Assembly: GCA_029865665.1 (NCBI GenBank)
Contig: JARXAV010000186.1
Span: 1 to 8,780 of the forward strand
Origin: Flectobacillus sp.
GTDB taxonomy: Bacteria; Bacteroidota; Bacteroidia; Cytophagales; Spirosomataceae
Direction: 5' to 3'
Length of the DNA: 8,780 nucleotides
In this document: one piece after another, positions 1-6,254 of the stretch
How the letters are laid out: every line of letters begins with the position of its first letter
How positions within the stretch are numbered: the stretch's first letter is position 1
The notes under the pieces: model-generated
Told to the model about the DNA's origin: nothing
The model's database searches: none
What the model saw: the letters and a program-made list of their open reading frames with translations, nothing else
Program-made: the position numbers and the translations under genes

Positions 1-2022
1 TCACATATCATTAATCTACTCGAAAAAGGAAATAAGTATAGTAATTCTTTGACGGAATATAGTCGCCGTAAAACAATCGCAGTAAACATCGGCGATGTTC
101 CGATGGGGGCTGATTTCCCGATTCGTGTTCAGTCCATGACAACTATCGACACCATGGATACTTTAGGCTCAGTAGAACAAACCATTCGTATGATTGAGTC
201 TGGTTGTGAATACGTTCGTATCACAGCACCTTCGGTTAAAGAGGCTCAGAATTTAGAAAATATACGAAAAGAATTACGTGTACGTGGTTATAGCGTTCCC
301 TTAGTGGCAGATATTCACTTTACGCCAAATGCCGCAGAATTAGCTGCCCGTTTGGTAGAAAAAGTACGTATCAATCCAGGGAATTATGCCGATAAAAAGC
401 GTTTTGAAACGATTGATTATACCCATGCGTCTTACCAAGAAGAACTAGAACGTATTCGTACGAAGTTTTTACCGTTAATAAAAATTTGTAAAGAATACGG
501 AACAGCCATGCGAATCGGCACAAACCACGGTTCGTTAAGTGACCGTATTTTGAGTCGCTATGGTGATACACCACTCGGAATGGTGGAATCTGCTTTGGAG
601 TTTTTACGTATTTGTGAAGACGAAAACTACCATAATATCGTCTTGTCGATGAAAGCATCGAATACCCAAGTGATGGTAGAAGCCTATCGTTTGTTATGCA
701 AGAAATTAGATGAAGAAGGTTTAAAACCTTATCCATTGCACTTAGGCGTAACCGAAGCAGGCGAAGGCGAAGACGGCAGAATTAAGTCGGCAGTGGGTAT
801 CGGTACGCTCTTGGAAGATGGCTTAGGTGATACCGTTCGAGTGTCGTTAACAGAAGACCCTGAATTTGAAGCACCCGTTGCAAAAGCCTTAATTGACCGC
901 TATACCAACCGTAAAGCGGATTCAACTCCTATCAAATCGTACGTATCTCAGAACAAGGAATCCTTTGATTCGCCGATTAATCCATTCCAATATTTCAGAA
1001 GAGGAACGTCAGAGGTTGCTAATTTTGGTGCAACGAATGTGCCTCGTGTCATTGCCGATTTTTCTCAAATTGAATTGACCGAATACGAGCAATTAAAACC
1101 AATTGGACATTTTTATCTTCCTGCAACCGATAAATGGGCAATGAACGATTTGGGTGCTGATTACCTTTATTCGGGTAGCCGCCCTGTGCCGTTTATGTTG
1201 CCTATGGGCTTAAAAGAAATTATGGATGCCAGCGTTTGGCAGTCTTTGACAGATAAAAGCAACAAGTTTCCGTTGTTTACGAAAGAAGCATACCTTGCTT
1301 CAACAGATAAATCAAGTGAGTTAAACTTTGTGTTGTTGAGCGACGAAGCAATATTCGATGAACCTTTTTTATCTCAAATTGCCAACGACAAAAAACTAGT
1401 TTTAATCGTAGAAACAAACAACGCTCATGGAATGCCTGCCATTCGTCGTGCTTTTTTTGAGTTAATGGAGAACAAAATTACTACACCCGTAGTTATTGCT
1501 CGTAAGTACGCTGATTTGGCGGAATCCGATTTTCAATTATTTGCTGCAACAGATTGTGGCGGTTTATTGATTGATGGTTTTGGCGATGGAGTTTTATTAC
1601 AATTACCTGATTTACAAGAACAAAGTATATTAACTGAAAAGTTGAAAAGTTATAACTCTACCGCATTCGGTATCTTACAAGCAGCCCGTACTCGGATGAG
1701 CAAAACCGAATACATTTCGTGTCCTTCTTGTGGCAGAACCCTGTTTGATTTACAAGAAACAACGGCGATGATTCGTAAAAGAACAGAGCATTTGAAAGGG
1801 GTGAAAATTGGTATCATGGGCTGTATCGTGAATGGCCCAGGCGAAATGGCCGATGCCGATTATGGTTATGTAGGTATCGGGAAAGATAAAATTTCGTTGT
1901 ATCGTGGTCAGACGGTAGTTAAGAAATCCGTTCATTCAGACAATGCTGTAGATGAACTAATTGAAATCATAAAAGAAGATGGCGTATGGTTTGAACCCGT
2001 TGCCGACGATGTATTAGTTTAG
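1..2022 (+). CDS. ispG: 4-hydroxy-3-methylbut-2-en-1-yl diphosphate synthase, large form (5' end missing)
   Basis: IspG (GcpE) is the cytosolic [4Fe-4S] enzyme that reductively opens MEcPP to HMBPP, the penultimate step of the MEP isoprenoid pathway. Numbering from the TTG at 49 as residue 1, a TIM barrel (motifs IRVQSMTT, EYVRITAPS, VADIHFTPNAA, RINPGNYADKK, LGVTEAGEGEDG) fills about residues 10-270. A long insert follows at about 290-540, as in the Bacteroidota, chlamydial and plant large form. The C-terminal iron-sulfur domain shows CPSCGR (C558, C561) and GCIVNGPGE (C592, E599), the expected three-Cys plus Glu ligand set; the Cys-to-Glu spacing of 7 matches the family. The frame is open from base 1 and reads SHIINLLEKGNKYSNSL before TEYSRRKT. 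Family members have such a leader, so the TTG at 49 is probably an internal Leu codon and the true start lies upstream. The catalytic parts are complete. Function is very likely; only the start is uncertain. Confidence 0.96.
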   Translation, partial: SHIINLLEKGNKYSNSLTEYSRRKTIAVNIGDVPMGADFPIRVQSMTTIDTMDTLGSVEQTIRMIESGCEYVRITAPSVKEAQNLENIRKELRVRGYSVPLVADIHFTPNAAELAARLVEKVRINPGNYADKKRFETIDYTHASYQEELERIRTKFLPLIKICKEYGTAMRIGTNHGSLSDRILSRYGDTPLGMVESALEFLRICEDENYHNIVLSMKASNTQVMVEAYRLLCKKLDEEGLKPYPLHLGVTEAGEGEDGRIKSAVGIGTLLEDGLGDTVRVSLTEDPEFEAPVAKALIDRYTNRKADSTPIKSYVSQNKESFDSPINPFQYFRRGTSEVANFGATNVPRVIADFSQIELTEYEQLKPIGHFYLPATDKWAMNDLGADYLYSGSRPVPFMLPMGLKEIMDASVWQSLTDKSNKFPLFTKEAYLASTDKSSELNFVLLSDEAIFDEPFLSQIANDKKLVLIVETNNAHGMPAIRRAFFELMENKITTPVVIARKYADLAESDFQLFAATDCGGLLIDGFGDGVLLQLPDLQEQSILTEKLKSYNSTAFGILQAARTRMSKTEYISCPSCGRTLFDLQETTAMIRKRTEHLKGVKIGIMGCIVNGPGEMADADYGYVGIGKDKISLYRGQTVVKKSVHSDNAVDELIEIIKEDGVWFEPVADDVLV

Positions 2023-2084
2023 TTGTTTAGTTAACCCTTGCGAAGCTCAGGCATACCCGAAAGCTATCCAAAATCAACCATAAT

Positions 2085-2273
2085 ATGAGCCGTTTAAAAG
2101 AACAATTCAAATTAGGAGAAGCGTTTAGTTATTTCCTACGGGTATTTCAAAAGCCTGACCCATCAAAACCAACGAGTTTCAGCTTAAAAACAATGCACGT
2201 CATCAATAAAATATCCATTCTGATGTTTTTGATGTGTTTATGCGTAATGATTTATCGAGCGTTTTTTAGATAG
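2085..2273 (+). CDS. Small conserved single-pass membrane protein (possibly DUF6728 family)
   Basis: A 62-residue protein with a basic, polar N-terminal part (MSRLKEQFKLGEAFSYFLR, then a Pro/Lys-rich linker at about residues 22-30) and one hydrophobic helix at about residues 40-60 ending in YRAFFR. The shape is that of a small inner-membrane protein with its N-terminus probably in the cytoplasm. The layout recalls the short Bacteroidota family of unknown function DUF6728, but I assign this from memory and hold it loosely. The gene lies 62 bp after ispG on the same strand and ends just before a strong terminator, so it is probably the last gene of the ispG transcript. No Shine-Dalgarno is evident at the ATG. 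Its function is unknown. It is short but reads as real: the position fits, the hydrophobic segment is compact, and no competing longer frame exists. Confidence 0.75.
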   Translation: MSRLKEQFKLGEAFSYFLRVFQKPDPSKPTSFSLKTMHVINKISILMFLMCLCVMIYRAFFR

Positions 2274-2283
2274 AAATCAATTG

Positions 2284-2325
2284 AACAAAAAAGCGAGCTA
2301 TTGAAAAATGGCTCGCTTTTTTGTT
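2284..2325 (+). terminator. Intrinsic terminator after the small membrane protein gene
   Basis: A perfect 15-bp inverted repeat (arms 2284-2298 and 2311-2325, core GCGAGC/GCTCGC) closes a 12-base loop. The right arm runs into TTTTTTGTTGTT, giving the U-tract. It starts about 10 bp after the stop codon at 2273. The matching A-tract on the left arm means it could also work on the opposite strand, though no minus-strand gene ends here. Confidence 0.9.
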
Positions 2326-2371
2326 GTTAAAATACTTCAAAACCTTATTGAGCGATTAGTGTTTAATCCGA

Positions 2372-2400
2372 TTTGTTGCTATCTTCACTTTATACATTTC
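2372..2400 (+). promoter_or_regulatory. Candidate promoter for the MmcQ/YjbR-TPR unit
   Basis: TTTG at 2372-2375 and TACATTTC at 2393-2400 are separated by 17 bases. This fits the Bacteroidota arrangement of a TTG -33 box and a TAnnTTTG -7 box, with one mismatch at the last base. Transcription would start near 2407, about 20 bases before the ATG at 2426. The site lies just downstream of a terminator, where a new promoter is expected. This is a motif match only. Confidence 0.4.
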
Positions 2401-2425
2401 TTAAAAAAACACTACAAATATTACC

Positions 2426-2788
2426 ATGAATATCGAAGAAATCCGTGAGTATTGCTTAACGAAAAAGGCAGTTACCGAAGAATTACCTTTTGGACCAGAA
2501 ACCTTGGTTTTTAAAGTAATGGGGAAAGTCTTTGCACTCACCAGCCTTGATACCTTGGTGAACACCATTAACCTAAAATGTGACCCAGAGCGAGCAATTC
2601 AACTTCGTGAAGATTTTTCTCACATAAAGCCAGGCTATCACATGAACAAAAAGCACTGGAATACCGTTATATCTGGACAAGCTCCCAACAAACAATTGAT
2701 GGAATTGATAGATCATTCTTACGACTTAGTTGTGAGCGGATTTACCAAAAAAATGAAAGCGGAATTGGATGCGTTGGTAGAGTTATAG
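2426..2788 (+). CDS. MmcQ/YjbR family protein (DUF419)
   Basis: A 120-residue protein of the MmcQ/YjbR family, small cytoplasmic proteins with a CyaY-like fold, often annotated as DNA-binding although their role is poorly established. Family hallmarks run in order: PFGPETLVFKVMGKVFAL at about 21-38, NLKCDPERA at 49-57, PGYHMNKKHWNTV at 69-81, and SYDLVVSGFTKK at 98-109. The length matches the family and the protein appears complete. The ATG at 2426 is supported by the start of homology (IEEIREYCL) and by a promoter-like site just upstream. The gene is followed after 40 bp by a TPR gene on the same strand, so the two are probably co-transcribed; no functional link is obvious. Family assignment is strong; a specific function cannot be given. 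Confidence 0.9.
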   Translation: MNIEEIREYCLTKKAVTEELPFGPETLVFKVMGKVFALTSLDTLVNTINLKCDPERAIQLREDFSHIKPGYHMNKKHWNTVISGQAPNKQLMELIDHSYDLVVSGFTKKMKAELDALVEL

Positions 2789-2828
2789 AAGGAGTAGTAT
2801 TTTGGATGATGGTTTTCGATTGTAGCTT

Positions 2829-3383
2829 ATGGAGATTTTAATTATTTTCTTTTTTGTGCCTTTTGTTTTGGTTTATATGTTCTTGAATTGGATTCATGTA
2901 CGCTTTTTTAAACCAAAAATAAGTGAACACCTCATAAATGCCGAGGCGTTTATGGAGATTCGTGATTGGGAAGAAGCCAAAAAATCTTTCGATTCCTTTT
3001 TACGTCTCTATCCTAAATCAGCTCGTGGATTTTTGGGACGTTCAAAATGTAATTGGGCTTTACAAAATGTCCATTCGGCTTTGTACGATATTGAACAATC
3101 CTTGAGTTATGACAATACCGTTGCGGAAGCCTATATTATCAAAGGAAAAATTCATTTTAAGTTGGAAGACTACGATTTAGCATTTCTGGAATTTGATAAA
3201 GCAGACTGGCATTATCGTAGTGAAAATCCTGTAGCCATGCGTTGGCGAGGAATGACTCATTACGCCAATGGACGTATCAAAGAAGCTAAAAGAGATTTAA
3301 CCAATGCGGCAGAACATGGAGATGAAGATGCAGCGTTTATTTTGAGAACAAGCTTCTCGTATATCAAGAATATGTTGAACTAA
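2829..3383 (+). CDS. Membrane-anchored tetratricopeptide-repeat protein
   Basis: A 184-residue protein with a hydrophobic N-terminal segment (about residues 2-22, rich in Ile/Phe/Val/Leu) followed by basic residues (HVRFFKPK). It lacks a clear signal-peptidase site, so it looks like a membrane anchor with the rest in the cytoplasm. Residues about 33-165 form roughly four degenerate TPR units (near 33-63, 66-97, 99-130 and 136-165), recognisable from patterns such as DWEEAKKSFDSFLRLYP and DYDLAFLEFDKAD. TPRs are protein-interaction scaffolds; the partner is unknown. The ATG at 2829 is the first start after an in-frame TAG at 2823-2825, which fixes the start closely. The gene sits 40 bp behind the MmcQ/YjbR gene and ends 17 bp before a large hairpin terminator. 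Confidence 0.85.
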   Translation: MEILIIFFFVPFVLVYMFLNWIHVRFFKPKISEHLINAEAFMEIRDWEEAKKSFDSFLRLYPKSARGFLGRSKCNWALQNVHSALYDIEQSLSYDNTVAEAYIIKGKIHFKLEDYDLAFLEFDKADWHYRSENPVAMRWRGMTHYANGRIKEAKRDLTNAAEHGDEDAAFILRTSFSYIKNMLN

Positions 3384-3399
3384 TGTCTAATATAATCTC

Positions 3400-3454
3400 G
3401 CATTCTCACCCTGACAGGGTCGTTGACCGCTTTCGGGGTGAGAATGCTTTTCTT
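3400..3454 (+). terminator. Intrinsic terminator after the TPR gene, with nested palindromes
   Basis: A perfect 12-bp stem (GCATTCTCACCC at 3400-3411, complement at 3436-3447) encloses 24 bases and is followed by TTTTCTT at 3448-3454. The loop holds two further small palindromes: ACCCT/AGGGT (3408-3412 with 3416-3420) and GGTC/GACC (3418-3421 with 3425-3428). It lies 17 bp after the plus-strand stop codon, in a convergent intergenic region. Confidence 0.75.
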
Positions 3455-3473
3455 CAAAGCCATTCCTACCAAC

Positions 3474-3514
3474 AAAAAAAAGTGAATTGTGATTACTGAA
3501 AACCCCAATTCACT
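3474..3514 (-). terminator. Intrinsic terminator of the minus-strand thioredoxin-like gene
   Basis: Read on the minus strand, AGTGAATTG (3514-3506) pairs with CAATTCACT (3489-3481) across a 16-base loop and is followed by a run of T (A-run 3474-3481 on the plus strand). It begins 28 bp after the stop codon of the thioredoxin-like gene. Together with the plus-strand terminator next to it, it insulates the two convergent transcripts. Confidence 0.75.
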
Positions 3515-3541
3515 CTACAGTTAAAATATTCAATTCTTTTC

Positions 3542-4570
3542 TTACTTTCCTTTCGCTGCCCAAACGGCTGCTTTTGCTAAAGCTGCTTTGTCTGCGGTAC
3601 GAGCTTTCACGTACGTTGCCAAAAAGCGATAAGTTTCTTTATTGGTACTTGCATCCACAACCGACTCCAATACTTGAATTGCTTTTGCAGGCTGATTTTC
3701 TCTAAAATACGCATTCGATTCTTCACGAATTACACGCCCATCTATCGACTTTTTATTAACTCCCAATTTCGCTAAATTCGCCCGCACTTGATTGATTTTA
3801 GCTACTGAATAACGCATTCCTCTGCTCGAATATAAGGAATACATGATAATATTTTCAGCTGTTTGTTTCACCAATTTCTTATCATATTTCGCATTATAAG
3901 CCGCTAAATTAGCTATCATGTATTTGAAAAGAGCATTTTCATCGTCCATGATTACTTTTTGCAACACCAAGAAGTTTGAATTATTGGTATAATTCTTTTG
4001 AGGTTCTTGTTTGGCATAAATGTTCATGGCATTGATATTGCTAAGAGTATCCTTCATCACACGAGTCATAAAACCATATTCAACCAAAAAGTTTTGACTA
4101 CGATTTCCTGCTAGAAAATTAGCTTTATATGAACTTGTGCGTGTTTTTGGATTTAACGCCTTAGAAGCCGCATCAATGACCACAGCAGGCGTGTTTAGGT
4201 TTTCGCTCATGATGGCAATGTGCATCAAGCTAACCTTATTATCAAAAAATAAGAGCGTAGGCGTTGAAGGAATCGTAATTTTCTGTTTTTGCAAAAAAGC
4301 ACTCGCTTCTCGCGAAGTCATATCCAATTTATAGCTAATAAACTGACGGTTATAAAAATCACCCACTTGGGGATTATTGAAGGTCGGCACAAAGGCTTCG
4401 CAGACATGGCAAGTTGGAGCGTAACACTCTAAAAAAACTGCTTTGTTTTGAGCCTTAGCCATATCAAAAACAGTACGAAGATTGCCACCCGTAAGAAAGC
4501 CAACACCACGCTGAGCCATGGCTACGGACACACTGGCAAAAAGAAGAAAAGATAACACTATTTTTTTCAT
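3542..4570 (-). CDS. Exported thioredoxin-like protein with CHVC motif and helical C-terminal region
   Basis: A 342-residue protein beginning MKKIVLSFLLFASVSVAMAQ, a typical signal peptide with likely cleavage after AMA (residue 19/20), so it should act in the periplasm or outside. The thioredoxin-like domain covers about residues 30-125. It has KAVFLECYAPTCHVCEAF with the CxxC pair C54/C57, and IPSTPTLLFF with the expected cis-proline at P104. An extra Cys (C49) lies just before the motif. Residues about 150-342 are mostly helical and end in TPR-like text (PAKAIQVLESVV, then ETYRFLATYV). The likely role is disulfide or redox handling of envelope proteins; the substrate is unknown. The start at 4570 is chosen because the signal peptide begins there; a longer frame to 4654 would add 28 residues read through intergenic repeat DNA. 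gldC lies 150 bp upstream on the same strand, so co-transcription is possible. Confidence 0.85.
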   Translation of the reverse strand: MKKIVLSFLLFASVSVAMAQRGVGFLTGGNLRTVFDMAKAQNKAVFLECYAPTCHVCEAFVPTFNNPQVGDFYNRQFISYKLDMTSREASAFLQKQKITIPSTPTLLFFDNKVSLMHIAIMSENLNTPAVVIDAASKALNPKTRTSSYKANFLAGNRSQNFLVEYGFMTRVMKDTLSNINAMNIYAKQEPQKNYTNNSNFLVLQKVIMDDENALFKYMIANLAAYNAKYDKKLVKQTAENIIMYSLYSSRGMRYSVAKINQVRANLAKLGVNKKSIDGRVIREESNAYFRENQPAKAIQVLESVVDASTNKETYRFLATYVKARTADKAALAKAAVWAAKGK

Positions 4571-4593
4571 GGAGAAGTACGATTGGGAGGGTA

Positions 4594-4713
4594 TTGGATA
4601 ATGTGGAAGTTGGATTCTGATTTTTGGATGTTGAATTAGGGAATATACAATCACTGTATTTTGCAGACCAAAACCAGTTTATTTACATCCAAAATTCAAC
4701 ATCCAAAATTCAA
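4594..4713. repeat. Cluster of ATCCAAAATTCAA-type repeats in both orientations
   Basis: CATCCAAAATTCAA occurs twice in perfect tandem (4686-4699 and 4700-4713). The opposite orientation is present at 4622-4637 (TTTTGGATGTTGAATT), the exact reverse complement of 4693-4708. This makes a 16-bp perfect inverted repeat with a 55-base spacer. Two further TTGGAT cores at 4594-4599 and 4610-4615 extend the left-hand series at 14-16 bp spacing. The cluster fills most of the spacer between gldC and the thioredoxin-like gene. No U-tract follows on either strand, so it does not look like an intrinsic terminator. Confidence 0.8.
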
Positions 4714-4720
4714 GAATTGC

Positions 4721-5077
4721 TTATTGTTGTTGCTGTTGTTGAGCTGCTTTCATTTCTTCTTGAAGATTCTTTGTTAATGTTTTACAAAGCTCTTCCATCA
4801 AGCTACCCATTTTGCCGTCACCAGTTGCTCTAACGATGGTTTCAGACAAACTTCCTACAATTTCGATAGCAAAACGCTTCATATCCATTACGTCCATATC
4901 TTTTGTCCAAAGAGGCAATGCCAATGTTCCTTTATGATAATGATCCCAAACGCCTACATAAATAGCCTTTGTTTCTTCCACCCCTTCGTTCGGGTTTTCG
5001 GTAGCTGTCCAGTGAATTTGTTCTGGAATACTCTGTTCGTCCAAAAGAACGTCAAACTTAATTTCTGATTTTCTCAT
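4721..5077 (-). CDS. gldC: Gliding motility protein GldC
   Basis: A 118-residue cytoplasmic-type protein without signal peptide or membrane segment. It matches the GldC family over its length: MRKSEIKFDVLLDEQSIPEQIHW at the start, AIYVGVWDHYHKGTLALPLWTKDM at about 38-61, then two C-terminal helices with IVRATGDGKMGSLMEELC at 81-98. GldC was found in Flavobacterium johnsoniae as an accessory protein that improves gliding but is not essential like the core Gld motor and type IX secretion proteins. It also occurs in non-gliding Bacteroidota, so motility is not proven here. The tail after residue 112 is six Gln in a row, encoded by CAA/CAG codons, and is unlikely to be part of the conserved fold. 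The ATG at 5077 is preceded by another CAA tract in the leader. No gldB neighbour is present in the window. Confidence 0.92.
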   Translation of the reverse strand: MRKSEIKFDVLLDEQSIPEQIHWTATENPNEGVEETKAIYVGVWDHYHKGTLALPLWTKDMDVMDMKRFAIEIVGSLSETIVRATGDGKMGSLMEELCKTLTKNLQEEMKAAQQQQQQ

Positions 5078-5246
5078 TGTTGTTGTTAATTTTTGAGTCT
5101 AATTTTTTAACAAAAGTTATGTATAATTACTCGGTATAAATGAAGGTGTTCAACTGCTAAAAAGAATTTAATAACCTCTTTTTCTCATAAACACGAATAC
5201 TTTTAAACCATTTTGTTAAACTAATAAACCTTAAACTCATCTACTC

Positions 5247-5972
5247 TTATTTACTACCAAACACACGTTTCAACAAATCTGTTACACGAGCGGCTGGATT
5301 TTCTCTAATTTTTTGTTCTTCTTGAGCAACTAGTTGAAATAGACCATCCACGGCTTTTTGTGTAGCATAGCCTTGCAAATCTGGATTGACTTTCTGAACA
5401 AAAGGAATTTTATTATACGTCGTAGCAATATCACCATACAAGCGAGTTGCCCCTGTTGAATTAATAGACTCTTTAATTACAGGCGAAAAAGCCGCAATCA
5501 AGGCCGTTGTAGAAGTTCTCTTCAAATACTGCGTAGCGGCATCTTTATCCCCTTTCAAAATACCCATAGCATCTTGAATTGTCATTTTTGTGATAGCGTC
5601 CACAAAAATAGGTGCTGCTTTGGCAGCGGCGTTTTCTGCTCCTCTGTTTAGGGCAGTGATAAATTTATCACATTCAGCCCCAAGCCCAATGGCACGTAAT
5701 TTCGATTCTACTTGTTGTGCTTCTGGCGGAAATAAAAGTTTAATAGCCGAATTGCCTAAATAACCATTGGTTGCAGATGCCTGCGTAGCACTATTTCTTA
5801 TCCCGACGGTCAAGGCTTCTTTTAAGCCACGACCAATTTCTTCTGTGGTAAGAGGTAAGGTTGCTGTACCTGCCAATACATCGTTGGCTTGTTGCAAAAC
5901 GGTTCCCAATTGTTGTGTCGTACAACTGTTTAACAGACATAGGACAGCGGCTGCGGTTACGTATTTTTTCAT
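5247..5972 (-). CDS. DUF4197 family lipoprotein
   Basis: A 241-residue protein with an N-terminal lipoprotein signal: MKKYVTAAAVLCLLNSCTTQ, with lipobox LNSC and the lipidated Cys at residue 17. The mature protein should be membrane-anchored in the envelope; the residue after the Cys is Thr. The rest matches DUF4197, a widespread family of unknown function in Gram-negative bacteria. Recognisable stretches are LTTEEIGRGLKEALTVGI (about 41-58), SAIKLLFPPEA (about 75-85), the helical stretch with FITALNRGAENAAAKAAPIF (about 104-123), and DAMGILKGDKDAATQYL followed by a run to FVQKVNPDLQGYATQKAVDGLF. It is complete at family length. It shares a strand with gldC, which lies 169 bp downstream; that gap and the lack of a link leave separate transcription likely. 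Confidence 0.9.
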   Translation of the reverse strand: MKKYVTAAAVLCLLNSCTTQQLGTVLQQANDVLAGTATLPLTTEEIGRGLKEALTVGIRNSATQASATNGYLGNSAIKLLFPPEAQQVESKLRAIGLGAECDKFITALNRGAENAAAKAAPIFVDAITKMTIQDAMGILKGDKDAATQYLKRTSTTALIAAFSPVIKESINSTGATRLYGDIATTYNKIPFVQKVNPDLQGYATQKAVDGLFQLVAQEEQKIRENPAARVTDLLKRVFGSK

Positions 5973-6077
5973 ATTTTTCTATTTATGTAGTGAAACAAAA
6001 GGCAATATTGCAGGTTATTTTTCTAAACAGAGTTCGGCAATTAAACGACAAAAGTCTATAAATTGTGTAAATTTGGA

Positions 6078-6085
6078 CAAATTTA
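6078..6085 (-). promoter_or_regulatory. Candidate -7 box for the DUF4197 lipoprotein gene
   Basis: On the minus strand this reads TAAATTTG, a perfect match to the Bacteroidota -7 consensus TAnnTTTG. It would give a leader of roughly 100 bases. I found no TTG -33 box at the usual 17-23 base distance, which weakens the call. The box is half of a palindrome with an identical box on the plus strand. Confidence 0.35.
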
Positions 6086-6202
6086 GTTAATAATACCAAG
6101 TGATAGACGATTTCTGGATAAGGAATCTTAAAAATAGTCGATTACAAGCTGGGAACTAACCATTAGGCTACACGCAGGATGTTTTAACCATACGAGTTAT
6201 CA

Positions 6203-6210
6203 TAGCTTTG
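6203..6210 (+). promoter_or_regulatory. Candidate -7 box for cinA and the E2 gene
   Basis: TAGCTTTG matches TAnnTTTG perfectly. Transcription would start near 6217, giving a leader of about 38 bases before the cinA ATG at 6255. The expected -33 position has only TTTT (6182-6185) instead of TTG. This is a motif match only. Confidence 0.4.
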
Positions 6211-6254
6211 TGCCTTTATCCCTTCATTAACACTTGTTGCTAACAAAACATACC

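Larger units (their letters stand above)
5973..6254. other. Divergent intergenic region between the DUF4197 gene and cinA
   Basis: This 282-bp non-coding stretch separates two divergent genes and must carry both promoters. It contains three perfect TAnnTTTG boxes: 6068-6075 (+), 6078-6085 (-) and 6203-6210 (+). It also holds a block at about 6117-6180 that resembles part of a tRNA on the minus strand but does not fold as one. No plausible small gene was seen here. Confidence 0.7.

Noticed and set aside
371..736. 121-residue minus-strand frame inside ispG
   Set aside because: It lies wholly antisense to a well-conserved ispG region and shows no recognisable domain or gene-like context.
4571..4654. 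28-residue N-terminal extension of the thioredoxin-like protein
   Set aside because: The extension reads through the intergenic repeat cluster and would bury a clear signal peptide starting at the ATG at 4570.
5111..5119. TAACTTTTG on the minus strand as a gldC promoter
   Set aside because: It has one base too many between TA and TTTG, and no TTG box lies at the usual upstream distance.
5159..5183. AAAAAGA/TCTTTTT hairpin after the DUF4197 gene as a terminator
   Set aside because: The 7-bp stem has only one G-C pair and a loop of 11 bases, too weak to call.
5106..5220. TTTAACAAAA / TTTTGTTAAA inverted repeat in the gldC leader region
   Set aside because: The arms are 95 bases apart and consist of low-complexity AT-rich sequence, so chance is the simplest explanation.
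5767..6090. 107-residue plus-strand frame over the start of the DUF4197 gene
   Set aside because: It is mostly antisense to the lipoprotein coding sequence, and the remainder is AT-rich intergenic DNA with no domain.
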